Source: CAYJHC01 sp964370035 (lineage in GTDB: Bacteria; Bacillota; Clostridia; Peptostreptococcales; Anaerovoracaceae). Taken from it: a DNA stretch of 39,036 nucleotides. The translations under genes were made by a program, and so were the position numbers. Location of the stretch: the NCBI GenBank assembly GCA_964370035.1, contig CAYJGT010000005.1, forward strand, positions 1 to 39,036, read 5' to 3'. Positions 1 through 7,441 of this stretch are shown piece by piece. Each line of letters opens with the position of its first letter. Positions within the stretch are counted from its first letter, which is position 1. Under the pieces are notes generated by a model that was given only the letters and a program-made list of their open reading frames with translations, searched no databases and had not been told where the DNA came from.

Positions 1-1037
1 TTTTTTCTACTAATATTAAATCTATCCATACAAATAGAAACTATATTTTCAAATACAGCTACAACTGTAGAAAGAGATGCAAATACCATAAATAAGAAGA
101 ATGTTATTCCCCAAAGCTGTGAAGCTGGCATTTCATTAAAAATATTAGGTAATGTTACAAACACAAGTCCTGTTCCTTGATCTGGACTAACTCCAAAAGC
201 AAAGCAAGCTGGGAATATTATTAAACCAGCCATTATAGCAACTGATGTATCTAATAAAGTAACTGTCATCGCTTCCCCTGTTAGTTTTCTTTCATCTGAA
301 AGATAACTACCAAATATTGCCATACTTCCTATACCAATACTTAATGTAAAGAAAGCTTGTCCCATAGCAGCATATATTACTTCCCATGCTCCATATTCAA
401 TCATTGCATTAAAATCAGGAACTAAATAAAATTTTAAACCTTCCATACCACCTTCTAATGTTAAGGATCTAATTACTAATATTAGAATTAGTGCAAAAAG
501 TCCTCCCATCATTACTTTGGTTATTTTTTCAACGCCATTTCTAAGTCCCATTGAACAAATAAAAAATCCTATTATTACTACTACTATCATCCACATTTCT
601 AATCTTACAGGATTAGTAACTAAAGCTCCAAAATATTCTCCTATTTGTTCAGGATTTAAATTATTAAAATCTCCTTTTATCATTCCAAATAAATAAGCCA
701 AAAACCATCCAGCAACGACAACATAAAACATCATTAAAATATAATTTCCTGCGGCACCAATATAACCATAAATATGCCATTTTTGTCCTGGTTTTTCTAA
801 TTCTTTAAAAGATCCTATAACACTTTTTTTGCTAGCTCTACCTACTGCAAATTCCATTACTAAAATAGGTACACCTAAAATAAATAAAAACAATAAATAA
901 ATAGCGACGAAAGCTCCGCCTCCATATTCACCTGTTATATATGGAAATCTCCATACATTTCCTATTCCTATTGCACAACCTGCAGATAAAAATAAGAATC
1001 CAATTCTGCTACCTAGCATCTCTCTTTTCTTACTCAT
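1..1037 (-). CDS. Sodium-dependent NSS (SNF) family amino-acid transporter, 3' end missing
   Basis: This is the first 345 codons of a sodium-coupled importer of the neurotransmitter:sodium symporter family, whose bacterial members (LeuT, MhsT) take up amino acids. My translation begins MSKKREMLGSRIGFLFLSAG and continues with the family's TM1 signature GNVWRFPY and then a GGGAF loop. At least seven or eight hydrophobic segments follow before the window edge, so the C-terminal part lies outside. The ATG at 1035-1037 is preceded by a good ribosome site (AAAGGAATAGGA). The gene starts only two bases after the recF stop, so it probably shares the dnaA-dnaN-recF transcript. An NSS transporter in the place usually held by gyrB is unusual. 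The family is certain; the substrate is unknown. Confidence 0.93.
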   Translation of the reverse strand, partial: MSKKREMLGSRIGFLFLSAGCAIGIGNVWRFPYITGEYGGGAFVAIYLLFLFILGVPILVMEFAVGRASKKSVIGSFKELEKPGQKWHIYGYIGAAGNYILMMFYVVVAGWFLAYLFGMIKGDFNNLNPEQIGEYFGALVTNPVRLEMWMIVVVIIGFFICSMGLRNGVEKITKVMMGGLFALILILVIRSLTLEGGMEGLKFYLVPDFNAMIEYGAWEVIYAAMGQAFFTLSIGIGSMAIFGSYLSDERKLTGEAMTVTLLDTSVAIMAGLIIFPACFAFGVSPDQGTGLVFVTLPNIFNEMPASQLWGITFFLFMVFASLSTVVAVFENIVSICMDRFNISRK

Positions 1038-1039
1038 TC

Positions 1040-2119
1040 CTATTCCTTTCTCAATAACTTTCCTTTTTCTATATTATATACTTTATCATTTCCTCTTAAA
1101 TTTGCTAATATACTATTTGATATATTTGTTGTTGTAATAAATAGCTGTACATCATTTAAATTTTTTACTATTAGTTCTTGTCTTTCTTCATCTAATTCAG
1201 ATAAAACATCATCTAATAAAACTACGGGACTTTCTTTTTTTTCTTCTTTTATTATTTCTATTTCAGCCAATTTTATTGCTAATGCTGCACTTCTTTGTTG
1301 CCCTTGAGAAGCAAATTTTCTCGCATCAACATCATTAATTAATATTTTTATATCATCTTTATGTGGACCTCTTAAAGTATTTCTATTATTTACATCTTTT
1401 TCATAATTTTCATTAAGAATATCTTTGAAATTTTCATTTTCCTTAATATTACTTTCATATTTTAATTTTAAGGTTTCTTCTTTTTTTATATTATTATATA
1501 TTTTCCCACTTATTTTATTTAATTTTTCTACAAATTCTTTTCTCTTTTTTATTATTTTATTTCCATGGTCGCAAAGACTTAAATCCCAAACTTCTAATAT
1601 ATCTTTATTTATATTAATTTCTTTTAAATATTTATTTCTTTGTAATAAAGTTTTTTTATAATTTTGTAGTGAAATTAAATAAGAAAGGCTTAATTGACAT
1701 AGTTCTCTATCCATAAAGCCTCTTCTTTTTTCTGGATCTTCTTTAACAATTTTTAAATCGTCTGGATAAAATACTACAACTAGTAAATTTCCTATCAAAT
1801 CTCTCACTTTATTTATTTTTAATCCATTTATTTTTATGTTTTTTTTTCCAATATTATTAATATAATATTCTATATTTTGAATTTCTTCCTGCTTAGTAAA
1901 AGAAACTTCTATTTTTCCTACTTCTTTATTAAATCCAACTATTTCTTTTTCATTATTTGTTCTAAATGATTTAGAAAATGCTGAAACATATATAGATTCA
2001 ATTAAATTTGTTTTTCCTTGTCCATTTTTTCCTATTATTATATTAATATTTCTATTAAATTCTATAATTTCATTTTCATAATTTCTTATATTTTCTAAAT
2101 TAATTTTATTTATATACAT
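1040..2119 (-). CDS. recF: DNA replication and repair protein RecF
   Basis: RecF is an SMC/ABC-like ATPase that works with RecO and RecR to load RecA at gapped DNA and stalled forks. The protein is 359 residues, normal for the family. The Walker A motif GKNGQGKT is at residues 30-37, the ABC signature SQGQQRS near 271-277, and Walker B with the D-loop (VVLLDDVLSELD) near 300. The ATG lies two bases after the dnaN stop with no clear Shine-Dalgarno sequence, which suggests translational coupling to dnaN. The small S4-domain gene yaaA that normally separates dnaN and recF in Bacillota is absent. Base composition is extremely AT-rich (13 G+C of 60 in the stretch 1201-1260), much lower than genes further right. 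Confidence 0.97.
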   Translation of the reverse strand: MYINKINLENIRNYENEIIEFNRNINIIIGKNGQGKTNLIESIYVSAFSKSFRTNNEKEIVGFNKEVGKIEVSFTKQEEIQNIEYYINNIGKKNIKINGLKINKVRDLIGNLLVVVFYPDDLKIVKEDPEKRRGFMDRELCQLSLSYLISLQNYKKTLLQRNKYLKEININKDILEVWDLSLCDHGNKIIKKRKEFVEKLNKISGKIYNNIKKEETLKLKYESNIKENENFKDILNENYEKDVNNRNTLRGPHKDDIKILINDVDARKFASQGQQRSAALAIKLAEIEIIKEEKKESPVVLLDDVLSELDEERQELIVKNLNDVQLFITTTNISNSILANLRGNDKVYNIEKGKLLRKE

Positions 2120-2121
2120 TT

Positions 2122-3234
2122 TTAATTAATTATTCTTACTGGTAGTAACATAAATTTATAATTATCTCCTTCTACTTCTTTTATCAAACAAGGAGATACA
2201 TTATTTGTGAAATTTAATCTAATAAGTTCTTCATCTATTCTTTTTAAAATTTCTTTTAAATATTTACTATTAAAACCTATTTCTAAGTCGTTTCCTTCTT
2301 TTTCCATTATTAATTCAGCTTTTGCACTTCCTTCTTCAGATTTTGCTGTAACAGTTAATACATTTCCTTTAATATTCAATTTCACTACATTATCTTTACT
2401 TTCTCTGGTAGCTAAATCTGCTCTTTCAAGAGACTTTACTAATTCGTTTTTATTAACTATTAAAGTTGTAGTTGATTCCGTTGGCAAAAGTCTTTTATAA
2501 TCAATAAACTTACCTTCCATAATTCTTGTAATAATTTTTGTTTCTTTTATAGTAAATACAGCTTTTTTTTCTCCAATAATTAAATTTACACTTTCATAAT
2601 CTTCAATTTCTGTTATTATTTTATAAATTTCTTTTATTATTTTACCATATATAATTATACTTTGATTTTTTTCACTTATTACATTTTCAGTAACTATAGA
2701 CATTTTAAATCCATCTAAAGCTGCTACATTTATTTTTTCTTTTTCAATTTCAAAATTAACACCACCTGTCACATTTCCATCTTCGTTTAAACTAGTAGCA
2801 AATTCTGTTTTTCTAATCATTTCTTTTAAAACTTCTTTATTAAAATTAATAGAAGATGAAATTCCTTCCACATCTCCTATATTAGGAAATTCATCTTTAT
2901 CCAAAGTTGGTATTTCTATTTCAAATGTTGCAGTTTTTATTGTTAATAATCCATTTTCATTTAATATAAAATTTATTTCTTCTGAGTCAAGAGATTTTAC
3001 TATATCTAATAGTTTTTTTGCATTTACTAAAATTTTCCCTGGAATATCAATGTTGCATTCTAGAGAACTTTCTACACTAAAATCCATATCTGATGCTATT
3101 AAATTTATTTTACCTGTATTATCTGCTTCCAAAAATATTCCTTTTAACATTTCCATTGTTGTTTTTTGAGAAACTCCTTTAGAAACTATATTTAATTTTT
3201 TAAATAATAATTGTTGATTAACTGAAAATTTCAT
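2122..3234 (-). CDS. dnaN: DNA polymerase III beta subunit (sliding clamp)
   Basis: The protein forms the ring-shaped dimer that tethers DNA polymerase III and many repair proteins to DNA. It is 370 residues, typical of the family, with the three repeated clamp folds recognisable by pattern. It starts MKFSVNQQLLFKKLNIVSKG and ends with the conserved C-terminal MLLPVRI motif that lines the protein-binding pocket. The ATG is preceded by AAGGAGT at a good distance. It lies downstream of dnaA across a 147-bp AT-rich gap and is coupled to recF two bases later. Codon use is strongly biased to A/T third positions (8 G+C of 60 in 2581-2640). Confidence 0.98.
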   Translation of the reverse strand: MKFSVNQQLLFKKLNIVSKGVSQKTTMEMLKGIFLEADNTGKINLIASDMDFSVESSLECNIDIPGKILVNAKKLLDIVKSLDSEEINFILNENGLLTIKTATFEIEIPTLDKDEFPNIGDVEGISSSINFNKEVLKEMIRKTEFATSLNEDGNVTGGVNFEIEKEKINVAALDGFKMSIVTENVISEKNQSIIIYGKIIKEIYKIITEIEDYESVNLIIGEKKAVFTIKETKIITRIMEGKFIDYKRLLPTESTTTLIVNKNELVKSLERADLATRESKDNVVKLNIKGNVLTVTAKSEEGSAKAELIMEKEGNDLEIGFNSKYLKEILKRIDEELIRLNFTNNVSPCLIKEVEGDNYKFMLLPVRIIN

Positions 3235-3381
3235 TTGATACTCCTTTTTTTATTTTTTTGTAATAATAGTAATAGGTATTGTTGATATGTTTAAATATAA
3301 TATATTTATTTAAATTTAAATATTTATAAGTGTTAATAAACCTGTTAGTAGTTTGTTTTTTTTATTAAACTTATTAACATA
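3235..3381. other. dnaA-dnaN intergenic region, candidate DNA unwinding element
   Basis: This 147-bp gap is almost pure A+T, for example the run of A and T at 3291-3330. Read along the dnaA strand it contains the trinucleotide series CTATTACTATTATTAC (complement of 3260-3275). This resembles the repeated DnaA-trio pattern that DnaA uses to open the strand in Bacillus subtilis, where the unwinding site also lies between dnaA and dnaN. Near-matches to DnaA boxes (TTATTAACA, two mismatches) occur on the dnaA strand, but no perfect box does. The position and composition fit the second half of a bipartite origin. The trio assignment is inference. Confidence 0.4.
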
Positions 3382-4740
3382 TTATTCTTCTTTGATTATT
3401 TTCATTAAATCAGAAACATAATTATTAATAGTTTCATCCTCAATTATTTCTTGTGAAATTTTTCTGCAAGAATGAACAACTGTTGAGTGATCTCTTCCTC
3501 CAAAGTGTTCACCTATTTTTGGAAGTGATTCGCCAGTTAATTCTCTTGCAAGATACATTGCAATTTGTCTTGGTATTGTAATATTTCTAGTTCTTTTGTT
3601 TGAATCCATATCTTTTAGAGTTATATTAAAATATTTGCAAACTTGCCTTTTTATAGATTCTATAGTAATTTGTGAGTCTGAAGTTGTAAAAATATCTTTT
3701 AGTACTTCTCTTGCTAGAGCTAAATTAATAGGTCTTTTTAGAAGAGTTGAAAAGCTTATTATTCTAGTAAAGGCTCCTTCTAACTCTCTAATATTATATT
3801 TTATTTTTTCAGCAACTAAATTAGAAACAGCTAAAATATCATCATTTATTTCTATCCCTTCAAGTATAACTTTTTTAGTAAATATTGCCACTCTGGTTTC
3901 ATAATCTGGAGGTTTTATATCAGCTACTATATTCCAAGCAAAACGGCTCCTTAATCTATCATCTAAACTTTCTAATTTAGCAGGAGGTCTATCGCTTGAT
4001 ATTATTATTTGTTTATTTAAATCATGTAAGTGATTAAAAGTATGAAAAAATTCTTCTTGGGTAGCATCTTTACCTTCCAAAAACTGAATATCATCTATTA
4101 AAAGAACATCAATATTTCTGTATTTTTTCTTAAAGTTTTTAAGTTTAACCTTACTATTAGTATCTCTTAGGGAATTGATAAGCTCAGAAGTAAACATTTC
4201 AGATGATACATATAATACTTTTAGGTTTGTATTTTCTAATATATAATGTCCAATGGCATGCAAAAGATGGGTTTTACCTAAGCCAGAAGAACCATAAATA
4301 AATAATGGATTATAAATTTTTGAAGGAGCTTCTGCAACTGCTAATGCAACAGCATGTGCATATTCATTATTTTTACCCACCACAAAATTTTCGAAATTAT
4401 ATCTTGGATTGAAATAAAATTCGCTTGAAAAATCTTGTAGTAATGATTTTTTTTCTGTAATATTTTCTTTTTCTATTTCTTGCTTTTCTTCTTTCAATAA
4501 AATTTCAATGTCATATACTTTTCCAAAGGTAAGTGAAACTGATTTTTTTATAATATCCATATATCTAGTTTGTAGAATTTCAAGCTTAAAAACCTCAGAA
4601 CACTCAAGATATAGTGTATCTGTTTTTTCGTCAACTGTTAATAAGTTTAAATCTGAAAACCAAGTATTATAACTTGTCTCAGGAACTTCACTTCGTATTA
4701 ATTCTAACGTTTTTGACCATTTTTTACTTAATGAATTCAT
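3382..4740 (-). CDS. dnaA: Chromosomal replication initiator protein DnaA
   Basis: DnaA is the AAA+ ATPase that binds DnaA boxes, melts oriC and recruits the helicase. The protein is 452 residues, normal length. Domain I occupies about residues 1-85, followed by a short variable linker rich in Lys and Glu. The Walker A motif GSSGLGKT is at 150-157, Walker B LLIDDIQF near 213-220, and the domain IV helix-turn-helix carries the signature GGRDHSTVVHSCRK near residue 413. The start ATG follows AAGGGA. Its likely promoter lies at 4774-4802 and contains a perfect DnaA box between the -35 and -10 elements, suggesting self-repression. It is divergent from rpmH, as in other Bacillota. Confidence 0.98.
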   Translation of the reverse strand: MNSLSKKWSKTLELIRSEVPETSYNTWFSDLNLLTVDEKTDTLYLECSEVFKLEILQTRYMDIIKKSVSLTFGKVYDIEILLKEEKQEIEKENITEKKSLLQDFSSEFYFNPRYNFENFVVGKNNEYAHAVALAVAEAPSKIYNPLFIYGSSGLGKTHLLHAIGHYILENTNLKVLYVSSEMFTSELINSLRDTNSKVKLKNFKKKYRNIDVLLIDDIQFLEGKDATQEEFFHTFNHLHDLNKQIIISSDRPPAKLESLDDRLRSRFAWNIVADIKPPDYETRVAIFTKKVILEGIEINDDILAVSNLVAEKIKYNIRELEGAFTRIISFSTLLKRPINLALAREVLKDIFTTSDSQITIESIKRQVCKYFNITLKDMDSNKRTRNITIPRQIAMYLARELTGESLPKIGEHFGGRDHSTVVHSCRKISQEIIEDETINNYVSDLMKIIKEE

Positions 4741-4773
4741 TTATATTAATCCCTTCTTTACTCATGTACTATA

Positions 4774-4802
4774 ATAATACATTTTAGTTATCCACAGGTC
4801 AA
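4774..4802 (-). promoter_or_regulatory. dnaA promoter with internal DnaA box
   Basis: On the minus strand TTGACC (complement of 4797-4802) and TATTAT (complement of 4774-4779) are separated by exactly 17 bp. Each matches the sigma-A consensus at five of six positions. The perfect DnaA box 4788-4796 fills the half of the spacer next to the -35 element. Bound DnaA would therefore be expected to block RNA polymerase. The dnaA ATG is about 30 nt downstream of the expected transcription start. Confidence 0.7.
4788..4796 (+). promoter_or_regulatory. DnaA box 1, TTATCCACA
   Basis: This is a perfect match to the consensus DnaA box. It sits inside the spacer of the predicted dnaA promoter, touching its -35 element. 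Confidence 0.85.
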
Positions 4803-4841
4803 GTAATATAAAATCTTTTTAAATTAAAATATTTTTTAAAT

Positions 4842-4850
4842 TTATCCACA
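4842..4850 (+). promoter_or_regulatory. DnaA box 2, TTATCCACA
   Basis: This is a second perfect DnaA box in the same orientation as box 1. Its start is 54 bp from the start of box 1, and it lies at the edge of the AT-rich tract. Confidence 0.85.
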
Positions 4851-4979
4851 ACAAGTTGATAAATATGTTAACAAATATCAACAATATACTATATATAGAT
4901 ATTATTTTCTTTTTAAAATTAATTTATAAAAAAATAACTACTCTTATAGTTAAAAAATATGTAAAAATAAATGTTTTAA

Positions 4980-5008
4980 TTGACAGTGTTAATATAAAAT
5001 AATATAAT
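4980..5008 (+). promoter_or_regulatory. Consensus sigma-A promoter for rpmH operon
   Basis: TTGACA (4980-4985) and TATAAT (5003-5008) are both perfect and are separated by 17 bp. This is the strongest-looking promoter in the window. It leaves a 5' leader of roughly 75 nt before rpmH and should drive rpmH-rnpA-yidD-yidC-jag to the terminator at 7341. Confidence 0.9.
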
Positions 5009-5090
5009 TATTGAGTATGTATGCTACATTGAAATTTAGAGTAGCAATAGTTAATAATTTATATGGAAAGAAGAAAGGAGAATTAAAGAT

Positions 5091-5225
5091 ATGAAAAGAA
5101 CTTTTCAACCAAAAAAGAGACAAAGATCTAAAGAGCATGGGTTTAGAAAAAGAATGAAAACTAAATCAGGTAGAAATGTAATTAAAAGAAGAAGATTAAG
5201 AGGAAGAAAAGCTTTAACTGCTTAA
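5091..5225 (+). CDS. rpmH: 50S ribosomal protein L34
   Basis: The product is a 44-residue, highly basic protein of the large ribosomal subunit. The sequence starts MKRTFQPKKRQRSKEHGFRK and shows the invariant family patterns (KRTFQP, HGFRKRM, GRNV, RR). The length is exactly typical. The ATG follows AGAAAGGAG with a ten-base spacer and lies downstream of a perfect consensus promoter. It is the first gene of a run that continues with rnpA, the conserved order in nearly all bacteria. Confidence 0.98.
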   Translation: MKRTFQPKKRQRSKEHGFRKRMKTKSGRNVIKRRRLRGRKALTA

Positions 5226-5247
5226 TTTTGAAACGGTAGGATAACTT

Positions 5248-5586
5248 ATGCTAAAAAAGGAAATATTAAGAGGGAATAAAAATTTTCAATTAATATATAA
5301 AAAAGGGCAGTCTGTTGGAGATAAGTATTTAGTTTTCTTTTATAAAAAAAACGGACTTAGTTATAATAGAAAAGCCTTTTTAGCAAGTAAAAAAGTAGGA
5401 AAAAGTGTACAGAGAAATAGAGCTAAGAGATTAATGAAAGAAAGCTTTAGAACACTTGATGAAGAAAAACTTTTAGGTTATGATACCATATTTATAGCTA
5501 GAAACAGCATAAATGACACAAAAAAAGAAGATGTACAAAAATCAATGCATTCTGCACTAAGAAGAAGCAAAGTAGGTAAAAAGTAG
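5248..5586 (+). CDS. rnpA: Ribonuclease P protein component
   Basis: The product is the basic protein subunit of RNase P, which helps the catalytic RNA cut 5' leaders from tRNA precursors. It is 112 residues. The hallmark is the RNR helix: SVQRNRAKRLMKESFR at about residues 51-66, preceded by the central fold with KKVGK. The stop codon shares one base with the GTG start of yidD (TAGTG), so the two are translationally coupled. The order rpmH-rnpA-yidD-yidC confirms the call. Confidence 0.97.
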   Translation: MLKKEILRGNKNFQLIYKKGQSVGDKYLVFFYKKNGLSYNRKAFLASKKVGKSVQRNRAKRLMKESFRTLDEEKLLGYDTIFIARNSINDTKKEDVQKSMHSALRRSKVGKK

Positions 5587-5795
5587 TGAAATATATTTTA
5601 ATTTTTATTATAAAAATTTATCAAAAAATAATTTCCCCACTGTTTCCTCGTAGTTGTAGGTTTTACCCTACTTGTTCAGCTTATTTTGTAGAGGCATTGA
5701 AAAAATATGGATTTTTTAAAGGAAGTTATTTAGGAATTAAAAGGATAATTAAATGTCATCCCTTTAATCCTGGAGGTTTTGACCCTCTTCCTTAG
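5586..5795 (+). CDS. yidD: Membrane protein insertion efficiency factor YidD
   Basis: This is a small membrane-associated protein thought to help the YidC/Sec insertion route. It is 69 residues. The family core is plain: SCRFYPTCSAYFVEAL followed by a GSYLGIKRIIKCHPFNPGG motif with conserved Cys, Tyr and Pro residues. It starts with GTG, overlaps the rnpA stop by one base, and is followed 27 bases later by yidC. Confidence 0.96.
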   Translation: MKYILIFIIKIYQKIISPLFPRSCRFYPTCSAYFVEALKKYGFFKGSYLGIKRIIKCHPFNPGGFDPLP

Positions 5796-5822
5796 TTCAT
5801 ATTAATTTATTGGAGGAAATGA

Positions 5823-6542
5823 ATGGACGGATTTATCAATTTATTTGCAGCACCTCTTGGTTTTGTCCTTGAATTCTTATTTGGATTGATTGGAAATTAT
5901 GGCCTTTCTATTATGGCATTAACGTTCATAGTAAAAGCGGCATTATATCCTCTATACTTAAAACAAATCAAGTCTACTGCCAAAATGGGTGATTTTAGAC
6001 CACAAATGCAAGACATTCAAAGAAAATATGCCCATGATAAGGCTTTAATGAATCAAAAATTATCTGAACTTTATAAACAAGAAGGAATAAATCCAGCAGC
6101 GGGCTGTCTCCCTATGTTAATTCAGATGCCAATTATTTTTGGCTTATTTAGTTTATTAAGAGATCCAATTGCAGTATTTCCAGGAAATGAAGAAATGTTA
6201 TTTGCTTCCCATGAGTCTTTTATTTGGATTGCAGATTTAAGTCAGCCAGACCCATGGATTTTACCAATTTTGGCTGGAATAGCAACATTTATTGCATTTT
6301 CACAGACATCTAAGCACACTATGGCAGGACTAGATGGTCAACCAGGAATGGGAGGGATGGCTGCAATGATGAAGTACTTCTTTCCAGTAATGATAGTACT
6401 TATGTCAAGAAATTTTGCGGCAGGATTAGCTTTATATTGGTTTTTCGGGCAGGTAGTTCAGATTTTGTTTAACTTTCACCTTAATAAAGTTAGAAGTGAT
6501 ATGAAAAAAGAGCAAGCAAAGAAAAGTAAAAAGAAGAAATAG
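5823..6542 (+). CDS. yidC: Membrane protein insertase YidC/SpoIIIJ/Oxa1 family
   Basis: The product inserts membrane proteins into the cytoplasmic membrane, alone or with SecYEG. It is 239 residues, typical of the short Gram-positive form. About five hydrophobic segments are visible. A Lys in TM1 (LTFIVKAALYPLYLKQ) occupies the place of the functionally important positive residue of the hydrophilic groove. The cytoplasmic coiled hairpin (residues about 50-90) carries INPAAGCLPMLIQMPI. The C-terminal tail is strongly basic (KKEQAKKSKKKK), as in YidC proteins that contact the ribosome. No lipobox signal peptide is seen at the N-terminus. RBS: GGAGGAA before the ATG. Confidence 0.96.
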   Translation: MDGFINLFAAPLGFVLEFLFGLIGNYGLSIMALTFIVKAALYPLYLKQIKSTAKMGDFRPQMQDIQRKYAHDKALMNQKLSELYKQEGINPAAGCLPMLIQMPIIFGLFSLLRDPIAVFPGNEEMLFASHESFIWIADLSQPDPWILPILAGIATFIAFSQTSKHTMAGLDGQPGMGGMAAMMKYFFPVMIVLMSRNFAAGLALYWFFGQVVQILFNFHLNKVRSDMKKEQAKKSKKKK

Positions 6543-6556
6543 AGAGGAAAGAATCA

Positions 6557-7333
6557 ATGGATTTTTCGGAAAAGTGGGGCAATGATGTTGCAACTGCAAC
6601 AGAGCTAGCATTAAAAGATCTGAAAGTTTCTATAGATGAAGTAAATGTAATTGTCTTGGAAGAACCTTTAAAAGGTTTTTTAGGAATAGGATCTAAACTA
6701 GCAAAAGTAAGAGTGGAAATGAAGACGGCTACAGATACTGAAGAAGAAGAAGTTAATCCCATACCACAAGAGGGTTTAAATTCAACAGGTTCCCAAAGTC
6801 CTGTAGAAACTGAAAAAACAGAGAATAAAAAAAATAATTATTTTAAAGATGAAACATTATCGATAACTAAACCAGAAGATTTAAAACCAGTTACTGAACA
6901 TGTAGGCCTTGATTTTATTAGAGAAATGACAGCAAAAATGGGAGTTGAAATAGAGGCAAAAGCAGAAGGTAATGATGATTGTTTGTTTATTTATTTAAAA
7001 GGTCCAGGAACAGGAACGATAATAGGCAAAAGAGGACAAACCTTAGATGCGATTCAGTACTTAACTAGTCTAGTTATTAATAAGAATGAAAAAGATTATA
7101 CAAGAGTTGTTATAGATGCTGAAAATTACAGAGAAAAAAGAGAGAAAACCTTGGAGAATTTGGCGGATAGATTAGCGGCTAGGGCTATTAGAACAAATAA
7201 AAGTGTAAAACTTGAGCCAATGAATCCTTATGAAAGAAAAGTTATACATGCTAAACTTTCAGAGAATGAAAAAGTAGTTACTAGGAGTATGGGAGAAGAA
7301 CCTTATAGAAGGGTTGTAATCACGTTAAAATAA
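6557..7333 (+). CDS. jag: RNA-binding protein Jag/KhpB (Jag-N, KH, R3H)
   Basis: This is a cytoplasmic single-stranded nucleic-acid-binding protein linked to cell elongation and sporulation control in Bacillota. It is 258 residues. The Jag-N domain is at about 1-55 (LKDLKVSIDEVNVIVLEEPLKGFLGIGSK shortened here to its pattern), followed by an acidic, Ser/Thr-rich linker of about 60 residues. The KH domain has the GxxG loop in IIGKRGQTLDAIQYL near residue 155-170. The R3H domain at the C-terminus contains RxxxH-like NPYERKVIHAKL. It lies 14 bases after yidC, the usual neighbour, and is closed by the terminator at 7341. Confidence 0.95.
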   Translation: MDFSEKWGNDVATATELALKDLKVSIDEVNVIVLEEPLKGFLGIGSKLAKVRVEMKTATDTEEEEVNPIPQEGLNSTGSQSPVETEKTENKKNNYFKDETLSITKPEDLKPVTEHVGLDFIREMTAKMGVEIEAKAEGNDDCLFIYLKGPGTGTIIGKRGQTLDAIQYLTSLVINKNEKDYTRVVIDAENYREKREKTLENLADRLAARAIRTNKSVKLEPMNPYERKVIHAKLSENEKVVTRSMGEEPYRRVVITLK

Positions 7334-7340
7334 TGATTTT

Positions 7341-7375
7341 ATAAAGACCCGTGTTTTAACGGGTCTTTATTTTAA
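7341..7375 (+). terminator. Rho-independent terminator after jag
   Basis: A perfect 12-bp stem (ATAAAGACCCGT at 7341-7352 with its complement at 7359-7370) closes a six-base loop and is followed by TTTAAT. It ends the rpmH operon. Confidence 0.9.
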
Positions 7376-7441
7376 TATTCTGAAATATTTGTAATTGTTT
7401 ATATTATAGTAAGTGGTTAAAATAATTATTAGGAGAAGTTT

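Larger units (their letters stand above)
4741..5090. other. oriC, dnaA-rpmH intergenic part
   Basis: This 350-bp gap between the divergent dnaA and rpmH genes is the canonical place for oriC in Bacillota. It contains two perfect DnaA boxes (TTATCCACA) in the same orientation at 4788-4796 and 4842-4850, 54 bp apart. A very AT-rich tract runs from about 4803 to 4980, with TGTTAACA-like sequence near 4865-4873. The dnaA promoter lies on the left and a consensus rpmH promoter on the right. Genes on both sides point away from this gap, as expected for leading-strand bias. Two boxes is a small number, so degenerate boxes or the dnaA-dnaN gap probably contribute. Confidence 0.85.
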
